Positions 15,313 through 24,993 are shown, counted from the first letter of the stretch. The stretch: 50,111 bases of DNA from Proteobacteria bacterium UBA2363 (GCA_002344355.1 DDTN01000050.1:1-50111); one strand, 5' to 3'. The notes: generated by a model not told the origin, from the sequence alone. A program made the numbers and translations.

Positions 15313-18300
15313 ATGCGTCCCGACAGCGGAATCGACCAGACCAGCCTGGCGTGGCTGAAGCCAGAGATCGACGCCAGCCTGGCGCGCGCCGGGCAGGCGC
15401 TCGAGCGCCATGCCGAGGAGAACTTCACCGGCGACGGTGCCGACGAGGCCCTGGCCGCGTTGCACGAGGTGCTCGGCGGCCTGCGCATGCTCGAGCTGTA
15501 CGGGGCCGCCCTGGTCGCGGAGGAGATGGAGGCGCTGGTGGTGGCCCTGTCCAAGGGCGCCGTGCAGCGCGTCGAGGACGCGCTGACCAGCCTGCTGCGC
15601 GCGACGCTGCAGCTGCCCGACTACCTGGAGCGCCTGCAGAGCGGCTATCGCGACGTTCCGATCGTGCTGCTGCCGCTGCTCAACGACCTGCGCTCGTGCC
15701 GCGGCGAGAAGCTGCTCAGCGAAAGCGTCCTGCTGGTGCCGCCGACCGATCCCGAGCCCCCCGCGCACCTGCCCAGGCCGGCCGAGCGCCTGGCCGCGGC
15801 CGAGCTCGAGCGCCGGCTCGCGGCGATCCGCCGCGACTGGCAGTTCGCCCTGCTGCAGTGGTTCCGGGGACAGGACAACGAGGCGGCGCTGGCGCGCCTG
15901 GCCGACGCCAGCTCGCGGATCCTAGCGGCGGTCACGGCGCGGCCGGCGCGGCAGCTGTGGTGGGTCGCCTCGTCGATCACCGGCGCCATGCGCGAGCATG
16001 CCCTGGACGCCAGCATTTCCGCCAAGCTGCTGTATGGCCGGCTCGATCGCGAGATCAAGCGCCTGGTCGACCAGGGCGAGGTCCTCTACCAGCAGGCGCC
16101 GCCGACCGACCTGCTGCGCAGCCTGCTCTACTACGCGGCGCAGTCCGGCGCCGGCGGCGCCACCGGCGAGGTCCAGGCGGCGTTCCAGCTGGGCGACCTG
16201 GTGCGCTCCGACGCCGAGGTCGACGAGGCGCGGGGCGCGCTCACCGGCCGCAACAGCAGCCTGCTGAACAGCGTCGTGCAGGCGCTCGAGGAAGAGCTGC
16301 TCAAGGTCAAGGACGCGCTCGACCTTTACATCCGCGGCGACCGCGCCGACACCGGCCTGCTCAAGGCCGAGCTGGAGGTGCTGGACCGCGTCGCCGACAC
16401 GCTGGGCATGGTCGGCATGGGCCGGGAGCGGGCCGAGGTCCAGGCCCAGCGCGGCGCCCTGTCCGCCATGGTCGAGAGCGGCCATGGCGGCGACCAGGCG
16501 CTGCTCGACATCGCCGGCGCGCTGATCGGCGTGGAGTCCTCGCTGCAGTCGCACAGGGAACACCTGGGCGTGGCCGGCGAGGACGCCGGCAGCGGCGAAC
16601 GCCGGCGCCTCGCCGCGGCGGTGGTGCGCGAGGCTGCGGTCAACCTGCAGCAGGCCAAGGAACTGTTCGTCGCCCACCTCGCCGGCACCGCCGGCAACGA
16701 TCACAACGTGACTTCGGCGATGCTGCTGCGCGACGTCGCCGGCGCCCTGCGCGTGCTCGAGTTCGAGGCCGCCTCGGAGCGGGCGCTGGCCCTGGCCGGC
16801 TTCCTGCACGCCCGCGACGCCCGGGCGATGCCCTTGACCGCCGAAGAGATCAACGGTTTCGCCGATGCCCTGGCCGGTCTGGAGTTCTACCTCGAGCTGG
16901 TCGCCGACCACCAGGGCCATGGCGAGGCCGGTCTCGAGCGGGTCACCGAGGCCCTGTTGCGGCTGGGCCACTGGCCGCCGCAGCTGACCCTGCGCGACCT
17001 TTTCGGGCCGCTGGCCACGGCCATGCCGGCCGCTGCCGGCGCCGGCACGGGCGCGCCAGCGGGGACGGCGGTGCCGGCCGAGGCCGAGGCGGTGCCCGAG
17101 CGGATCATCGACGAGGTGGTCGAGCCGGCGCAGCCGGTGGCCGCCACCGCCAGCGCCGGATTCGAGATCGCCGGCCGCGAACCCTTCCAGGCACTGATCG
17201 ACGAGGCCGGTTTCGGTTTCGACGCCGACTCCGCCGCCGGCGCCGACGCCGAGATCCGCGACACCTTCCTCGAGGAGCTGTCCGAGGAGATCGGCAACCT
17301 CGATGCCCATCTGCCCGGCTACGTCCGCAATCCCGACGATGCCGAGCTGCTGCGCACCATCCGCCGCTCCTACCACACCATCAAGGGCAGCGGCCGGATG
17401 GTCGGGGCCCGCGTGCTCGGCGAGTTCGCCTGGCAGATCGAGAACCTGCTCAACCGGGTCCTCGCCGGCAAGCGTCCTGCCAGCGCCTCGGTGATGCGGG
17501 TGCTGGAGAACGCCAGCGCCACGCTGCCCGAGTTCCATGCCGCGCTGTGCGGCGACCTGCGCCCGAGGCGCGACATCGCCGGCATCATGGCGATCGCCGC
17601 CGCCCTGGCCGAGGGCGAGGAACTCATGTTGCCGGTCGACGCCATGGCGCCGGCCCAGGCCGAGCGCCCGGCCGCGCCCGCACCGACGCCTGCCGACGAC
17701 GGCGTCCGGGCCGGGTCTCCGGAGCAGGCCTCGCACGTGGCGGACGCAGTGGCAGCGGGGGGCGACGCGATCGCGGCAGGCAAGCCGGAATCGACGCCGG
17801 AGGCGGCGGCCGCCGGCGAGGACGACCAGGAAGCCGCCGACATCGTGGTCGCGCCGACACCGACACCGGCACCGGTGGCGACCGGGGCGACCGAAAGCCT
17901 GCTGGACCCGGTCCTGCTCGACATCCTGCGCAGCGAGGTCGCCGGCCACATCGGCGTGATCGACGCCTACCTGCACGACGCCCGGGACAATCCGGCGCTG
18001 GCTGCGGTGCCCGAGCACCTCCTGAGGGCGGTGCACACGCTGAACGGCGCCTTCGGCGCGGTCGAGCTGCCGGCGGTGACCCAGCTGACCGCCGCGCTGG
18101 AAGGCTACGTGCGTCGACTGCGCGCGCTGCGCCGCGCACCCTCGGCAGAGGGTTACGAGGCCATCGCGGCCGCCGGTGGCAGCCTCGCCCAGGTGCTGGA
18201 CCGTCTCGACGCCGGCGAAGGGCTGCCCGACCTGGTGCCGCTGTCCCAGCGCCTGGTGGCGATCACCGACGAACTGCAGGAGGTCCGCGAGGACACCGCC

Positions 18301-21201
18301 TGGCTGGTCGGCGAGCCGGTGCCGCCGGTCGACCAGCTGCTCGCCGAAGCCGAAGCCGAAGCCGAAGCCGAAGCCACGGCCGCCGCCGACAACGCCGGCC
18401 TGGCCGCGACCGCGGACGCGCTGCCGCCCGCCGATGCGCCGCCGCCGCCACAGACGCCGGCCGCCGACGACCTCGGCGAGGGCGAGCTGGAGCGGCTGAT
18501 CGCGGCCGCCGAGGCCGACGAGGGCATGGAGTTCGATTTCGAGATCGCCGACCAGGCGCCGTCGCCGGGCAGCGAGGACAGCGATGCCGCGGCGCTGGAA
18601 GGGGCCTTCCTGGAAGGGGCGGGCCTGGCGCAGGCCGGCGACGCCGCCGGCAGCGACGAGGACCAGGGCGCGCCCGCGGGTTCCGCGACCCCGGCCGGCG
18701 CCGGGGACGAGCCCGCCGCGCTTCGGGAGGCGGTCGGTCCGGCGTCGCCGGCCACCGCCGGGCAGACGCCGGCGGTGGTGCCTGCCGTGCCGTTCGCCGA
18801 CGACGACTGGCAGGCCCTGGAAGGCGATGAGCGGGCCCTGCTGCGGGCGCTGCTCGACGGCCAGCGGCCGTTGCCGCCAGGCGACGTCGACCCCGACCTC
18901 GCCGAACTGTTCCGCGAGGAGGCCCGCGAGATCCTGGACCGTTGCGAGCAGCACCTGGCCCGGACGGGCGAGATCGCGCCGGCCGAGCTGTCCCAGGAGC
19001 TGGCGCGCGAGCTGCACACCCTCAAGGGCGGCGCCCGCATGGCCGGCTTCATCGAGGCCGGCGAGCTGGGCCATGCGATGGAGTCGCTGCTGGAGGCCGC
19101 GAACAACGAGCAGCGCGACCTCGATGCCGAGGACCTGACCCTGATCGGCCGCTGCCTGGACCGCCTGAACGGCCTGGTCTTCGGCGTTGCGCCGGCGGCG
19201 ACGCAGGCGCCGGCCGAGGTCGAACCGGAAACCGTCGCGGCGTCCCCGGAGCCGCGCCAGCCGGCCGACACCGCCAAGGCGGGCGACGGCACCCGGCGCA
19301 AGCCCGACCACGTCGACCTGCATGCCCTGACGGCCGGCGCGATCCCCGCCGCCGAAGGGGCGGTGACCGAGTTCGTGCGCGTGCGCGCCGACCAGCTCGA
19401 CTCGCTGGTCAACCTCGCGGGCGAGGTCGGCATCATCCGCACCCGCCTCGAGCAGCAGGTCGGCTCGTTCCGGTTCAGCCTGGAGGAGTTCGAGCAGACC
19501 GTCATGCGCCTGCGCGAGCAGCTGCGCAAGCTGGAGATCGAGGCCGAGACCCAGATCCTCTCCCGCGAGGTTCGCGTCCAGGAGCAGAGCGGCGGCAGCA
19601 CCGGCTTCGATCCGCTGGAGATGGACCGGTTCTCGCAGCTCCAGCAGCTCTCGCGCGCCCTGGCCGAGTCGATGTCCGACCTGCAGTCGATCCAGGGCCT
19701 GCTCGACGAGCACACCCGCCTGGCCGAGTCGCTGCTGCTGCAGCAGTCGCGGGCCGGCGCCGAGCTGCAGGAAGGCCTCATGCGCGCGCGCATGGTGCCG
19801 TTCGAGAGCATGCTGCCGCGCCTGCGGCGCCTGGTCCGCCAGGAGGCCGAGGCGCTGGGCAAGAAGGTCCGGCTGAGTGTCGAGGGCGCCCAGGGCGAAC
19901 TCGACCGCGGCGTGCTGGAGCGCATGGCCGCACCGTTCGAGCACATGCTGCGCAACGCCCTGGTGCACGGCCTGGAGAGCCCGCCCGAGCGCCGCAGCGC
20001 AGGCAAGGGCGAGGAAGGCGAGCTGCGCATCCGGGTCGCCCGCGAGGCGACCGAGGTGGTGATCGAGGTCGCCGACGACGGCCGCGGCATCGACGCCCAG
20101 CGCGTGCGCCGCACCGCCATCGACCGCGGGCTGCTGTCGGCCGAATCCGACCTGAGCGACCGCGACCTCTACGGGTTCATCCTCGAGCCCGGTTTCTCGA
20201 CCGCGGCGGAGCTGACCCAGTACGCCGGTCGCGGCGTCGGCATGGACGTCGTCGCCAGCGAGATCAAGCAGCTGGGCGGCAGCCTGGCGATCGACTCGAC
20301 GATGGGCAAGGGCGCCAGCTTCCGGGTCCGCCTGCCCTACACCCTGGCGGTGAGCCAGGCGGTCCTGGTGCGGGTGTCGGATCACACCTTCGCGGTGCCG
20401 ATGGTCGGCGTGCAGGGCATCGTCCGGCTCGCCTACGCCAATTACAAGGAGCGCATCCGGGAGGCGCGGCCCAAGGTCGAGTACGCCGGCGAGGACTACG
20501 AGATCTACGAGCTCGACGCGGTGCTGGGCATGCAGCCCTCCCTGCTCGACGACAACGCCCAGGTGCCCCTGCTGATGGTGCGCGCCGGCGACCTCAAGGT
20601 CGCGCTCCGGGTCGATTCCCTGCTCGGCGGCCGCGAGATCGTGGTCAAGCCGGTGGGCCCGCAGCTGGCCCGCATCCCCGGCGTGTTCGGGGCCACCATC
20701 CTCGGCGACGGCGCGGTGGTGGTGATCCTCGACGTCTCCGCCCTGCTGCGCCGCGCCGCCGCCCTGCGCGACCGTGGCGACGTCCTGGTGCCGGCGGCGC
20801 CGGTGGCTCCGGCGGCCCGCCAGCGGCCGCTGGTGCTGGTGGTGGACGACTCGATCACCATGCGCAAGGTCAGCGCCCGGGTGCTCGAGCGCGAGGGTTA
20901 CGAGGTGCAGACCGCGAAGGACGGTCTGGACGCGCTGGAGCACGTCCACGAGCGGCTGCCGGACGTCATCCTGCTCGACCTCGAGATGCCGCGCATGGAT
21001 GGCTACGAGTTCGCCGGCTACATGCGCAACGACCCGCGCTTCCGCGCGGTGCCGATCATCGTCATCACCTCGCGCGTCGGCGAGAAGCATCGCGCCCGCG
21101 CCTTCGAGATCGGCGTCAACCGCTACCTCGGCAAGCCCTACCAGGAAGCCGACATGCTCAAGGCGGTCTCCGAGCTGCTCGCAGAGCAGACCGTCAACTA
21201 A
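15313..21201 (+). CDS. chpA: hybrid chemotaxis histidine kinase ChpA (PilL)
   Basis: A 1962-residue CheA-type kinase at the centre of the Pil-Chp system. Hpt-like modules: a degenerate N-terminal one (LHEVLGGLRM, His51), one with Asp474 in the His position, canonical HTIKGSG (His688), an atypical HTLNGA (His908) and canonical HTLKGG (His1235). The linkers are Ala/Glu/Pro-rich. The ATP-binding domain has its N-box at Asn1548 and DDGRGI at 1588-1593. A CheW-like domain follows, then a receiver with Asp1845/1846, phosphoacceptor Asp1889 and Lys1941. P. aeruginosa ChpA is larger (about 2470 residues), so this is a compact version. A five-copy GCCGAA repeat lies in a linker. Confidence 0.95.
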   Translation: MRPDSGIDQTSLAWLKPEIDASLARAGQALERHAEENFTGDGADEALAALHEVLGGLRMLELYGAALVAEEMEALVVALSKGAVQRVEDALTSLLRATLQLPDYLERLQSGYRDVPIVLLPLLNDLRSCRGEKLLSESVLLVPPTDPEPPAHLPRPAERLAAAELERRLAAIRRDWQFALLQWFRGQDNEAALARLADASSRILAAVTARPARQLWWVASSITGAMREHALDASISAKLLYGRLDREIKRLVDQGEVLYQQAPPTDLLRSLLYYAAQSGAGGATGEVQAAFQLGDLVRSDAEVDEARGALTGRNSSLLNSVVQALEEELLKVKDALDLYIRGDRADTGLLKAELEVLDRVADTLGMVGMGRERAEVQAQRGALSAMVESGHGGDQALLDIAGALIGVESSLQSHREHLGVAGEDAGSGERRRLAAAVVREAAVNLQQAKELFVAHLAGTAGNDHNVTSAMLLRDVAGALRVLEFEAASERALALAGFLHARDARAMPLTAEEINGFADALAGLEFYLELVADHQGHGEAGLERVTEALLRLGHWPPQLTLRDLFGPLATAMPAAAGAGTGAPAGTAVPAEAEAVPERIIDEVVEPAQPVAATASAGFEIAGREPFQALIDEAGFGFDADSAAGADAEIRDTFLEELSEEIGNLDAHLPGYVRNPDDAELLRTIRRSYHTIKGSGRMVGARVLGEFAWQIENLLNRVLAGKRPASASVMRVLENASATLPEFHAALCGDLRPRRDIAGIMAIAAALAEGEELMLPVDAMAPAQAERPAAPAPTPADDGVRAGSPEQASHVADAVAAGGDAIAAGKPESTPEAAAAGEDDQEAADIVVAPTPTPAPVATGATESLLDPVLLDILRSEVAGHIGVIDAYLHDARDNPALAAVPEHLLRAVHTLNGAFGAVELPAVTQLTAALEGYVRRLRALRRAPSAEGYEAIAAAGGSLAQVLDRLDAGEGLPDLVPLSQRLVAITDELQEVREDTAWLVGEPVPPVDQLLAEAEAEAEAEATAAADNAGLAATADALPPADAPPPPQTPAADDLGEGELERLIAAAEADEGMEFDFEIADQAPSPGSEDSDAAALEGAFLEGAGLAQAGDAAGSDEDQGAPAGSATPAGAGDEPAALREAVGPASPATAGQTPAVVPAVPFADDDWQALEGDERALLRALLDGQRPLPPGDVDPDLAELFREEAREILDRCEQHLARTGEIAPAELSQELARELHTLKGGARMAGFIEAGELGHAMESLLEAANNEQRDLDAEDLTLIGRCLDRLNGLVFGVAPAATQAPAEVEPETVAASPEPRQPADTAKAGDGTRRKPDHVDLHALTAGAIPAAEGAVTEFVRVRADQLDSLVNLAGEVGIIRTRLEQQVGSFRFSLEEFEQTVMRLREQLRKLEIEAETQILSREVRVQEQSGGSTGFDPLEMDRFSQLQQLSRALAESMSDLQSIQGLLDEHTRLAESLLLQQSRAGAELQEGLMRARMVPFESMLPRLRRLVRQEAEALGKKVRLSVEGAQGELDRGVLERMAAPFEHMLRNALVHGLESPPERRSAGKGEEGELRIRVAREATEVVIEVADDGRGIDAQRVRRTAIDRGLLSAESDLSDRDLYGFILEPGFSTAAELTQYAGRGVGMDVVASEIKQLGGSLAIDSTMGKGASFRVRLPYTLAVSQAVLVRVSDHTFAVPMVGVQGIVRLAYANYKERIREARPKVEYAGEDYEIYELDAVLGMQPSLLDDNAQVPLLMVRAGDLKVALRVDSLLGGREIVVKPVGPQLARIPGVFGATILGDGAVVVILDVSALLRRAAALRDRGDVLVPAAPVAPAARQRPLVLVVDDSITMRKVSARVLEREGYEVQTAKDGLDALEHVHERLPDVILLDLEMPRMDGYEFAGYMRNDPRFRAVPIIVITSRVGEKHRARAFEIGVNRYLGKPYQEADMLKAVSELLAEQTVN
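18343..18372 (+). repeat. (GCCGAA)5 hexanucleotide repeat inside chpA
   Basis: Five uninterrupted copies of GCCGAA encode an Ala-Glu run in a linker between the His908 and His1235 Hpt modules. Gain or loss of a copy would keep the frame and change the linker by two residues. Confidence 0.9.
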
Positions 21202-21216
21202 AGGCCGGCACATCCC

Positions 21217-21681
21217 ATGGACGAGATCAGAACCGACCTGCGTGGCGTGCTGGTGCCGATCAGCGAGACCCGGCTGCTGCTGCCGAACGCCGCGATCGCC
21301 GAGGTCATCACCTTCGTCAGTCCCGATCCGGTGGCGACCAAGGCGACCTGGCTGCTCGGCAAGGTCAACTGGCGCAACTACCGGCTGCCCCTGGTGTCGA
21401 TCGCCTCGTTCGCCGGCTTCGTCGGCCGCGAGAGCCTGCTCAACGTCAAGATCGCCATCCTGAAGGGCCTCAGCGGCAAGCCGCAGGTTCCTTATCTGGC
21501 GATCCTGACCCAGGGCTTCCCGCGCCTGACCGTCGTCGGTCCGGAATCGGTGCAGATCGACACGGCCGCCGAGCGCCGGCCGGGCATCGTCATGAGCGTG
21601 CGCCTGACCTCGGACGAGTCGGACGCCCACATCCCCGACCTCGACGCCATCGAGGCCGCGGTCGCCGACGAGCTCGACTAG
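21217..21681 (+). CDS. chpC: CheW-like protein of the Chp system (ChpC-like)
   Basis: A 154-residue CheW-fold protein directly after chpA. Features are LVPISETRLLLPNAAIAEVI, the loop WLLGKVNWRNYRLPLVSI in place of the CheW NLRG region, and a Val-rich middle. P. aeruginosa ChpC occupies the same end of the chp operon and is a second CheW-like linker for ChpA. Sequence conservation is modest, so the name rests partly on position. The gene is convergent with the M28 peptidase gene. Confidence 0.82.
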   Translation: MDEIRTDLRGVLVPISETRLLLPNAAIAEVITFVSPDPVATKATWLLGKVNWRNYRLPLVSIASFAGFVGRESLLNVKIAILKGLSGKPQVPYLAILTQGFPRLTVVGPESVQIDTAAERRPGIVMSVRLTSDESDAHIPDLDAIEAAVADELD

Positions 21682-21695
21682 CGCCCGGCCGGGCG
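21682..21695. other. 14-bp perfect palindrome after chpC
   Basis: CGCCCGGCCGGGCG begins on the base after the chpC stop codon, in the 145-bp convergent gap. It could fold as a short stem but has no U-tract, so a terminator role is doubtful. Nothing else recognisable was seen in this gap. Confidence 0.35.
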
Positions 21696-21826
21696 ACCAG
21701 CGTGCCGGTCGTCGACCCGGTGCCGGGGGCCGGGAAAGGTCGTCCGGAACCGTCGGGGCGACGCGCGGGCCTGCCCCCGTCGGGAGAGGCGACCTGCCGC
21801 GACGGCGCCTGCCCTGCGGGCAGCCC

Positions 21827-23338
21827 TCAGTCCCAGCCGTCGTCGAAGATGCGGTCGCTGGCCTCGGCGAGCCGGGCCAGGGCGCCGACGTTCATCCGGA
21901 CGATGCTGCCGCCGATCGCCTGCGCGAACGGACCCAGCGCCGTGGGGGTGTCCCCGACCCTGTGGTACTGCGGGTAGCTGGTGGTGCCGCGATGGATGCT
22001 CATCACCGCCGGACGCCCCGCGACCAGGTACGGCCAGTGGTCGGAGCAGCAGGTGTTCGACTGGCGCAGCACCAGGGACGGGTTCAGCGCCGGCGCGTAG
22101 GCGAGGGCGGCGTCGGCGACGATGTCGACCAGCGCCATGTTGGCGCCCGGCGTGCCGGCGCTGGACTGGGTGGCGACGTTGACGCCCAGGTTGGCGTCCG
22201 GCGACCAGCCGATCATGTCCATGTTGAGCATGGCTTGGACGCGGGCCAGGTCGCCGGCGGCGCTGAGGGCGTCGACGTGGCCGTAGCTGCCGTGCAGGCC
22301 CTGCTCCTCGCCGGCATAGCACATGAACACCACGCTGCGACGGGGCCGGAACGGCACGATGGCCCGGGCCGCCTCGATCACGCCCGAGCAGCCGCTGGCG
22401 TTGTCGTCGGCACCGGGCGTGACCGCGGCGCCCGCGGGGGAATTGTTGGTGTTGCGGGAATCATAGTGGCCGCCGACCACGATCCACTCGTCCGGCGCCC
22501 CGGTGCCCTGCCAGAAACCGACGACATTGGCGATCGGCGCCGGCGTGCCGCCGGGCGGGAAGTTGAAGCCGGGTTCGCTGACCGCCAGCCCGAGCGCGGC
22601 GAACTCGCCGGCGATCCAGGCGCGCGCCAGGGGCAATTGGGGCGACCAGCTCGAACGGTCCCAGGCGGCCAGGGTCGACACCGTCTGGAACCAGCGCGCC
22701 TGGTCGACCCGGTCGACGATCGGCGCGATGCCCGGGTCCGGGGCCACCCCCAGGGGACGGTCGAGGCGGTGCATGCGCGCGAGCGTGGTGTTGGCCCGCA
22801 CCGGCAGCCAGGCCGGCCCGAGCGGACCGTCGCCGCCGGCGAGCGCCGGGGCCGGTGCGAACGATTTCGGTCGTCGCAGCAGGTCGTGGGTGGCGCCGCG
22901 CCAGACCAGCCAGCCTTGCGGAACCCCGTCGGCCGTCTCGCCGCAGCCCCGGGCGTGCAGGACCAGGTCCGATGTCGCCAGTCGGCCCAGTTCGGCCACG
23001 ACACGCTCGCCGGCCAGGATCTGCCTGAACGCGCCGCTGTCGCCTTCGGCGACGACCAGCAGGCGGTCACCCAGCTCCAGCCACCAGGCGACGCCGGGGT
23101 GCCGCTTCAGCGCTTCCACCTCGGCCGCGCTGGAGCGGTCGAGCGCCAGCAGCCAGGCATCGCCCGGTTCGCCCTCGGGGGCGGCCGCGACCGCCGCCGT
23201 GGCCAGCAGCAGGACGGCGGTGCCGACCGCGCACAGTCCGCGCCGGCGTGCGCGGCCTGTCCGGTCGGGGCGGGCGGCCGGGGCGCCAGCGGCACCGATG
23301 CAGGCGCCGGCGTCGCGGCGGGGGATCGGCTGGCTCAT
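21827..23338 (-). CDS. exported M28-family zinc metallopeptidase
   Basis: A 503-residue secreted aminopeptidase-like enzyme. A hydrophobic segment (TAVLLLATAAVAAA, about 40-53) after an Arg-rich N-terminus acts as export signal. The two-zinc ligands of family M28 are all present and correctly spaced: His291 (GGHYDS), Asp311/312 (GADDNASG), Glu344/345 (AGEEQG), Asp374 (NMDMIG) and His459 (QYHRVGD). A CC pair (NTCCSD) precedes the last ligand. The C-terminus ends DRIFDDGWD, similar to a motif in the 744-residue neighbour. The start overlaps the stop of the upstream amidohydrolase gene by 4 nt (ATGA), so the two are probably coupled. Confidence 0.92.
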   Translation of the reverse strand: MSQPIPRRDAGACIGAAGAPAARPDRTGRARRRGLCAVGTAVLLLATAAVAAAPEGEPGDAWLLALDRSSAAEVEALKRHPGVAWWLELGDRLLVVAEGDSGAFRQILAGERVVAELGRLATSDLVLHARGCGETADGVPQGWLVWRGATHDLLRRPKSFAPAPALAGGDGPLGPAWLPVRANTTLARMHRLDRPLGVAPDPGIAPIVDRVDQARWFQTVSTLAAWDRSSWSPQLPLARAWIAGEFAALGLAVSEPGFNFPPGGTPAPIANVVGFWQGTGAPDEWIVVGGHYDSRNTNNSPAGAAVTPGADDNASGCSGVIEAARAIVPFRPRRSVVFMCYAGEEQGLHGSYGHVDALSAAGDLARVQAMLNMDMIGWSPDANLGVNVATQSSAGTPGANMALVDIVADAALAYAPALNPSLVLRQSNTCCSDHWPYLVAGRPAVMSIHRGTTSYPQYHRVGDTPTALGPFAQAIGGSIVRMNVGALARLAEASDRIFDDGWD

Positions 23339-24993
23339 GGTCGGGTTGCTCCCTGTGGGCTGGCGGCCGCGACCTGGCGGCCATCCAGCCAGGTCGAGGC
23401 GACGGTGAGGTCGCGCAGCCGGGCCGGCGACAGCGTGTGCGGGTCGGCCGGCAGGACGATGAAGTCGGCGCGCATCCCGGGTGCCAGGGCGCCGACCTCG
23501 TCCTCCGCGAAACCGGCGAAGGCGGCGTCGATGGTGAAGCCGCGCAAGGCCGTGGCAAGGTCGACGCGCTGGTCGGGCAGCCAGCCGCCGGGCGGCTGGC
23601 CGTCGGCATCCTGGCGGGTGATCGCCGCATACAGGCCGAACCAGGGGTTGACCGGCTCCACCGGGAAATCCGAGCCGAAGGCAAGCCGGGCGCCGGCGCC
23701 GGCCAGGCGTTGCCAGGCGTAGGCACCATCCAGTCGCTGCCGGCCGATCCGGGCCTGCGCCCAGGGCATGTCGCTGGTCGCGTGGATCGGCTGCATGGAG
23801 GCGATCACGCCCAGCGCGGCGAAGCGTGCGATGTCCTGCCCGCTGACCACCTGGGCGTGTTCGATGCGGAAGCGCGCGGCGCCATCGTCGCCGTCCAGCA
23901 CGCGCGCATAGGCATCCAGCACCAGCCGGTTGGCCCGGTCGCCGATGGCATGGGTGTTGGCCTGGATGCCGCAGCGGGCGGCCTTGGCGATGGCCGCCTC
24001 GATGCGTTCGCGCGGCGTCACCAGCAGGCCGCGGTTGCCGGCCTCGTCGCTGTAGTCGCGCAGCAGGGCGGCGCCCCGGCTGCCGAGCGCGCCGTCCATG
24101 TAGAGCTTGACCGAACGCATCTGCAGGCGGCCGCCCGGATGCCGGTAGCGGCCCTCGCGGCACAGCCAGTCGAGCGCCTCGGCGTCGCCGTCGGCCATCG
24201 CGTAGACGCGCAGGGGCAGGCGGTCCTGGTCGGCCAGCCGGCGCAGCAGGTGGAGGGTGTCCAGGCTCACGCCGGCGTCGTGGACGCCGGTCAGGCCGAG
24301 CCGCGAGGCCTCGGCCAGCGCCAGCTCCAGCGCGCGCAGGCGGGTCGCCTCGTCCGGCGCCGGTTCCGCGCCACCGACCAGGGCCATGGCCGCATCGATG
24401 AAGACACCGGTCGCCTGACCGTGGTCGTCGCGCAGGATCCGGCCGCCATCGGGCTGCCAGTCGCCGGCCAGGTCGCGGCCGGCCAGGGCCATGGCGGCGC
24501 TGTTGGCCCAGCCGGCGTGGCCATCGATGCGGCGCAGCCAGACCGGGCGCTCCGGGAACGCGGCGTCGAGATCGGCGGCGGTCGGGAACTGCGCGCCCGG
24601 CCAGCGGTTCTGGTCCCAGCCGCGGCCGGTCAGCCAGGCGCCCTCCGGCAGGCGGGCCTCGAACGCCCGCAGGCGCGCCAGGACCTCGTCCTTGCTGTCC
24701 GCGCCGACCAGGTCGGCGGAAAGCAGGGCGAAGCCCAGGTTGAGCAGGTGGCCGTGCGCGTCGATCAGGCCGGGCAGCACGTGGCCGCCGCCGAGGTCGA
24801 CGCGCTCGGCCCCGGCTGCCAGGTCGCGCAGCGATTCCACCGAGCCGAGCCCGGCGATCCGGCCGCCGGCATCGACCAGCATGGCCGTCGCCGCCCCGTC
24901 TGAGCCGGTGTCATGGAAATGGCCGTTGTGGAAGAGCGTCTGTGCCTGCGAGGGAAGGCTGACGACGAGGAAAGTGATCAGCAGCAGACGCAT
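23335..24993 (-). CDS. exported YtcJ-like amidohydrolase
   Basis: A 552-residue metal-dependent amidohydrolase (amidohydrolase_3 / YtcJ type). It has a signal peptide (MRLLLITFLVVSLPSQAQ), then the HxH metal motif DAHGHL with His80 and His82, WLRRIDGHAGWANS, ANTHAIGDRAN and FGSDFPVEPVNPW. Substrates of this group are mostly unknown (amide or cyclic amide hydrolysis). The start at 24993 is set by the signal peptide. It overlaps the downstream metallopeptidase by ATGA. Joint export of an amidase and an aminopeptidase suggests peptide or N-blocked amino-acid scavenging; that is inference. Confidence 0.9.
   Translation of the reverse strand: MRLLLITFLVVSLPSQAQTLFHNGHFHDTGSDGAATAMLVDAGGRIAGLGSVESLRDLAAGAERVDLGGGHVLPGLIDAHGHLLNLGFALLSADLVGADSKDEVLARLRAFEARLPEGAWLTGRGWDQNRWPGAQFPTAADLDAAFPERPVWLRRIDGHAGWANSAAMALAGRDLAGDWQPDGGRILRDDHGQATGVFIDAAMALVGGAEPAPDEATRLRALELALAEASRLGLTGVHDAGVSLDTLHLLRRLADQDRLPLRVYAMADGDAEALDWLCREGRYRHPGGRLQMRSVKLYMDGALGSRGAALLRDYSDEAGNRGLLVTPRERIEAAIAKAARCGIQANTHAIGDRANRLVLDAYARVLDGDDGAARFRIEHAQVVSGQDIARFAALGVIASMQPIHATSDMPWAQARIGRQRLDGAYAWQRLAGAGARLAFGSDFPVEPVNPWFGLYAAITRQDADGQPPGGWLPDQRVDLATALRGFTIDAAFAGFAEDEVGALAPGMRADFIVLPADPHTLSPARLRDLTVASTWLDGRQVAAASPQGATRP

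Noticed and set aside
15922..21630. 1902-codon open frame antisense to chpA
   Set aside because: Composition artefact of the high third-position GC in chpA; His/Arg/Ala/Gly-rich product without domains.
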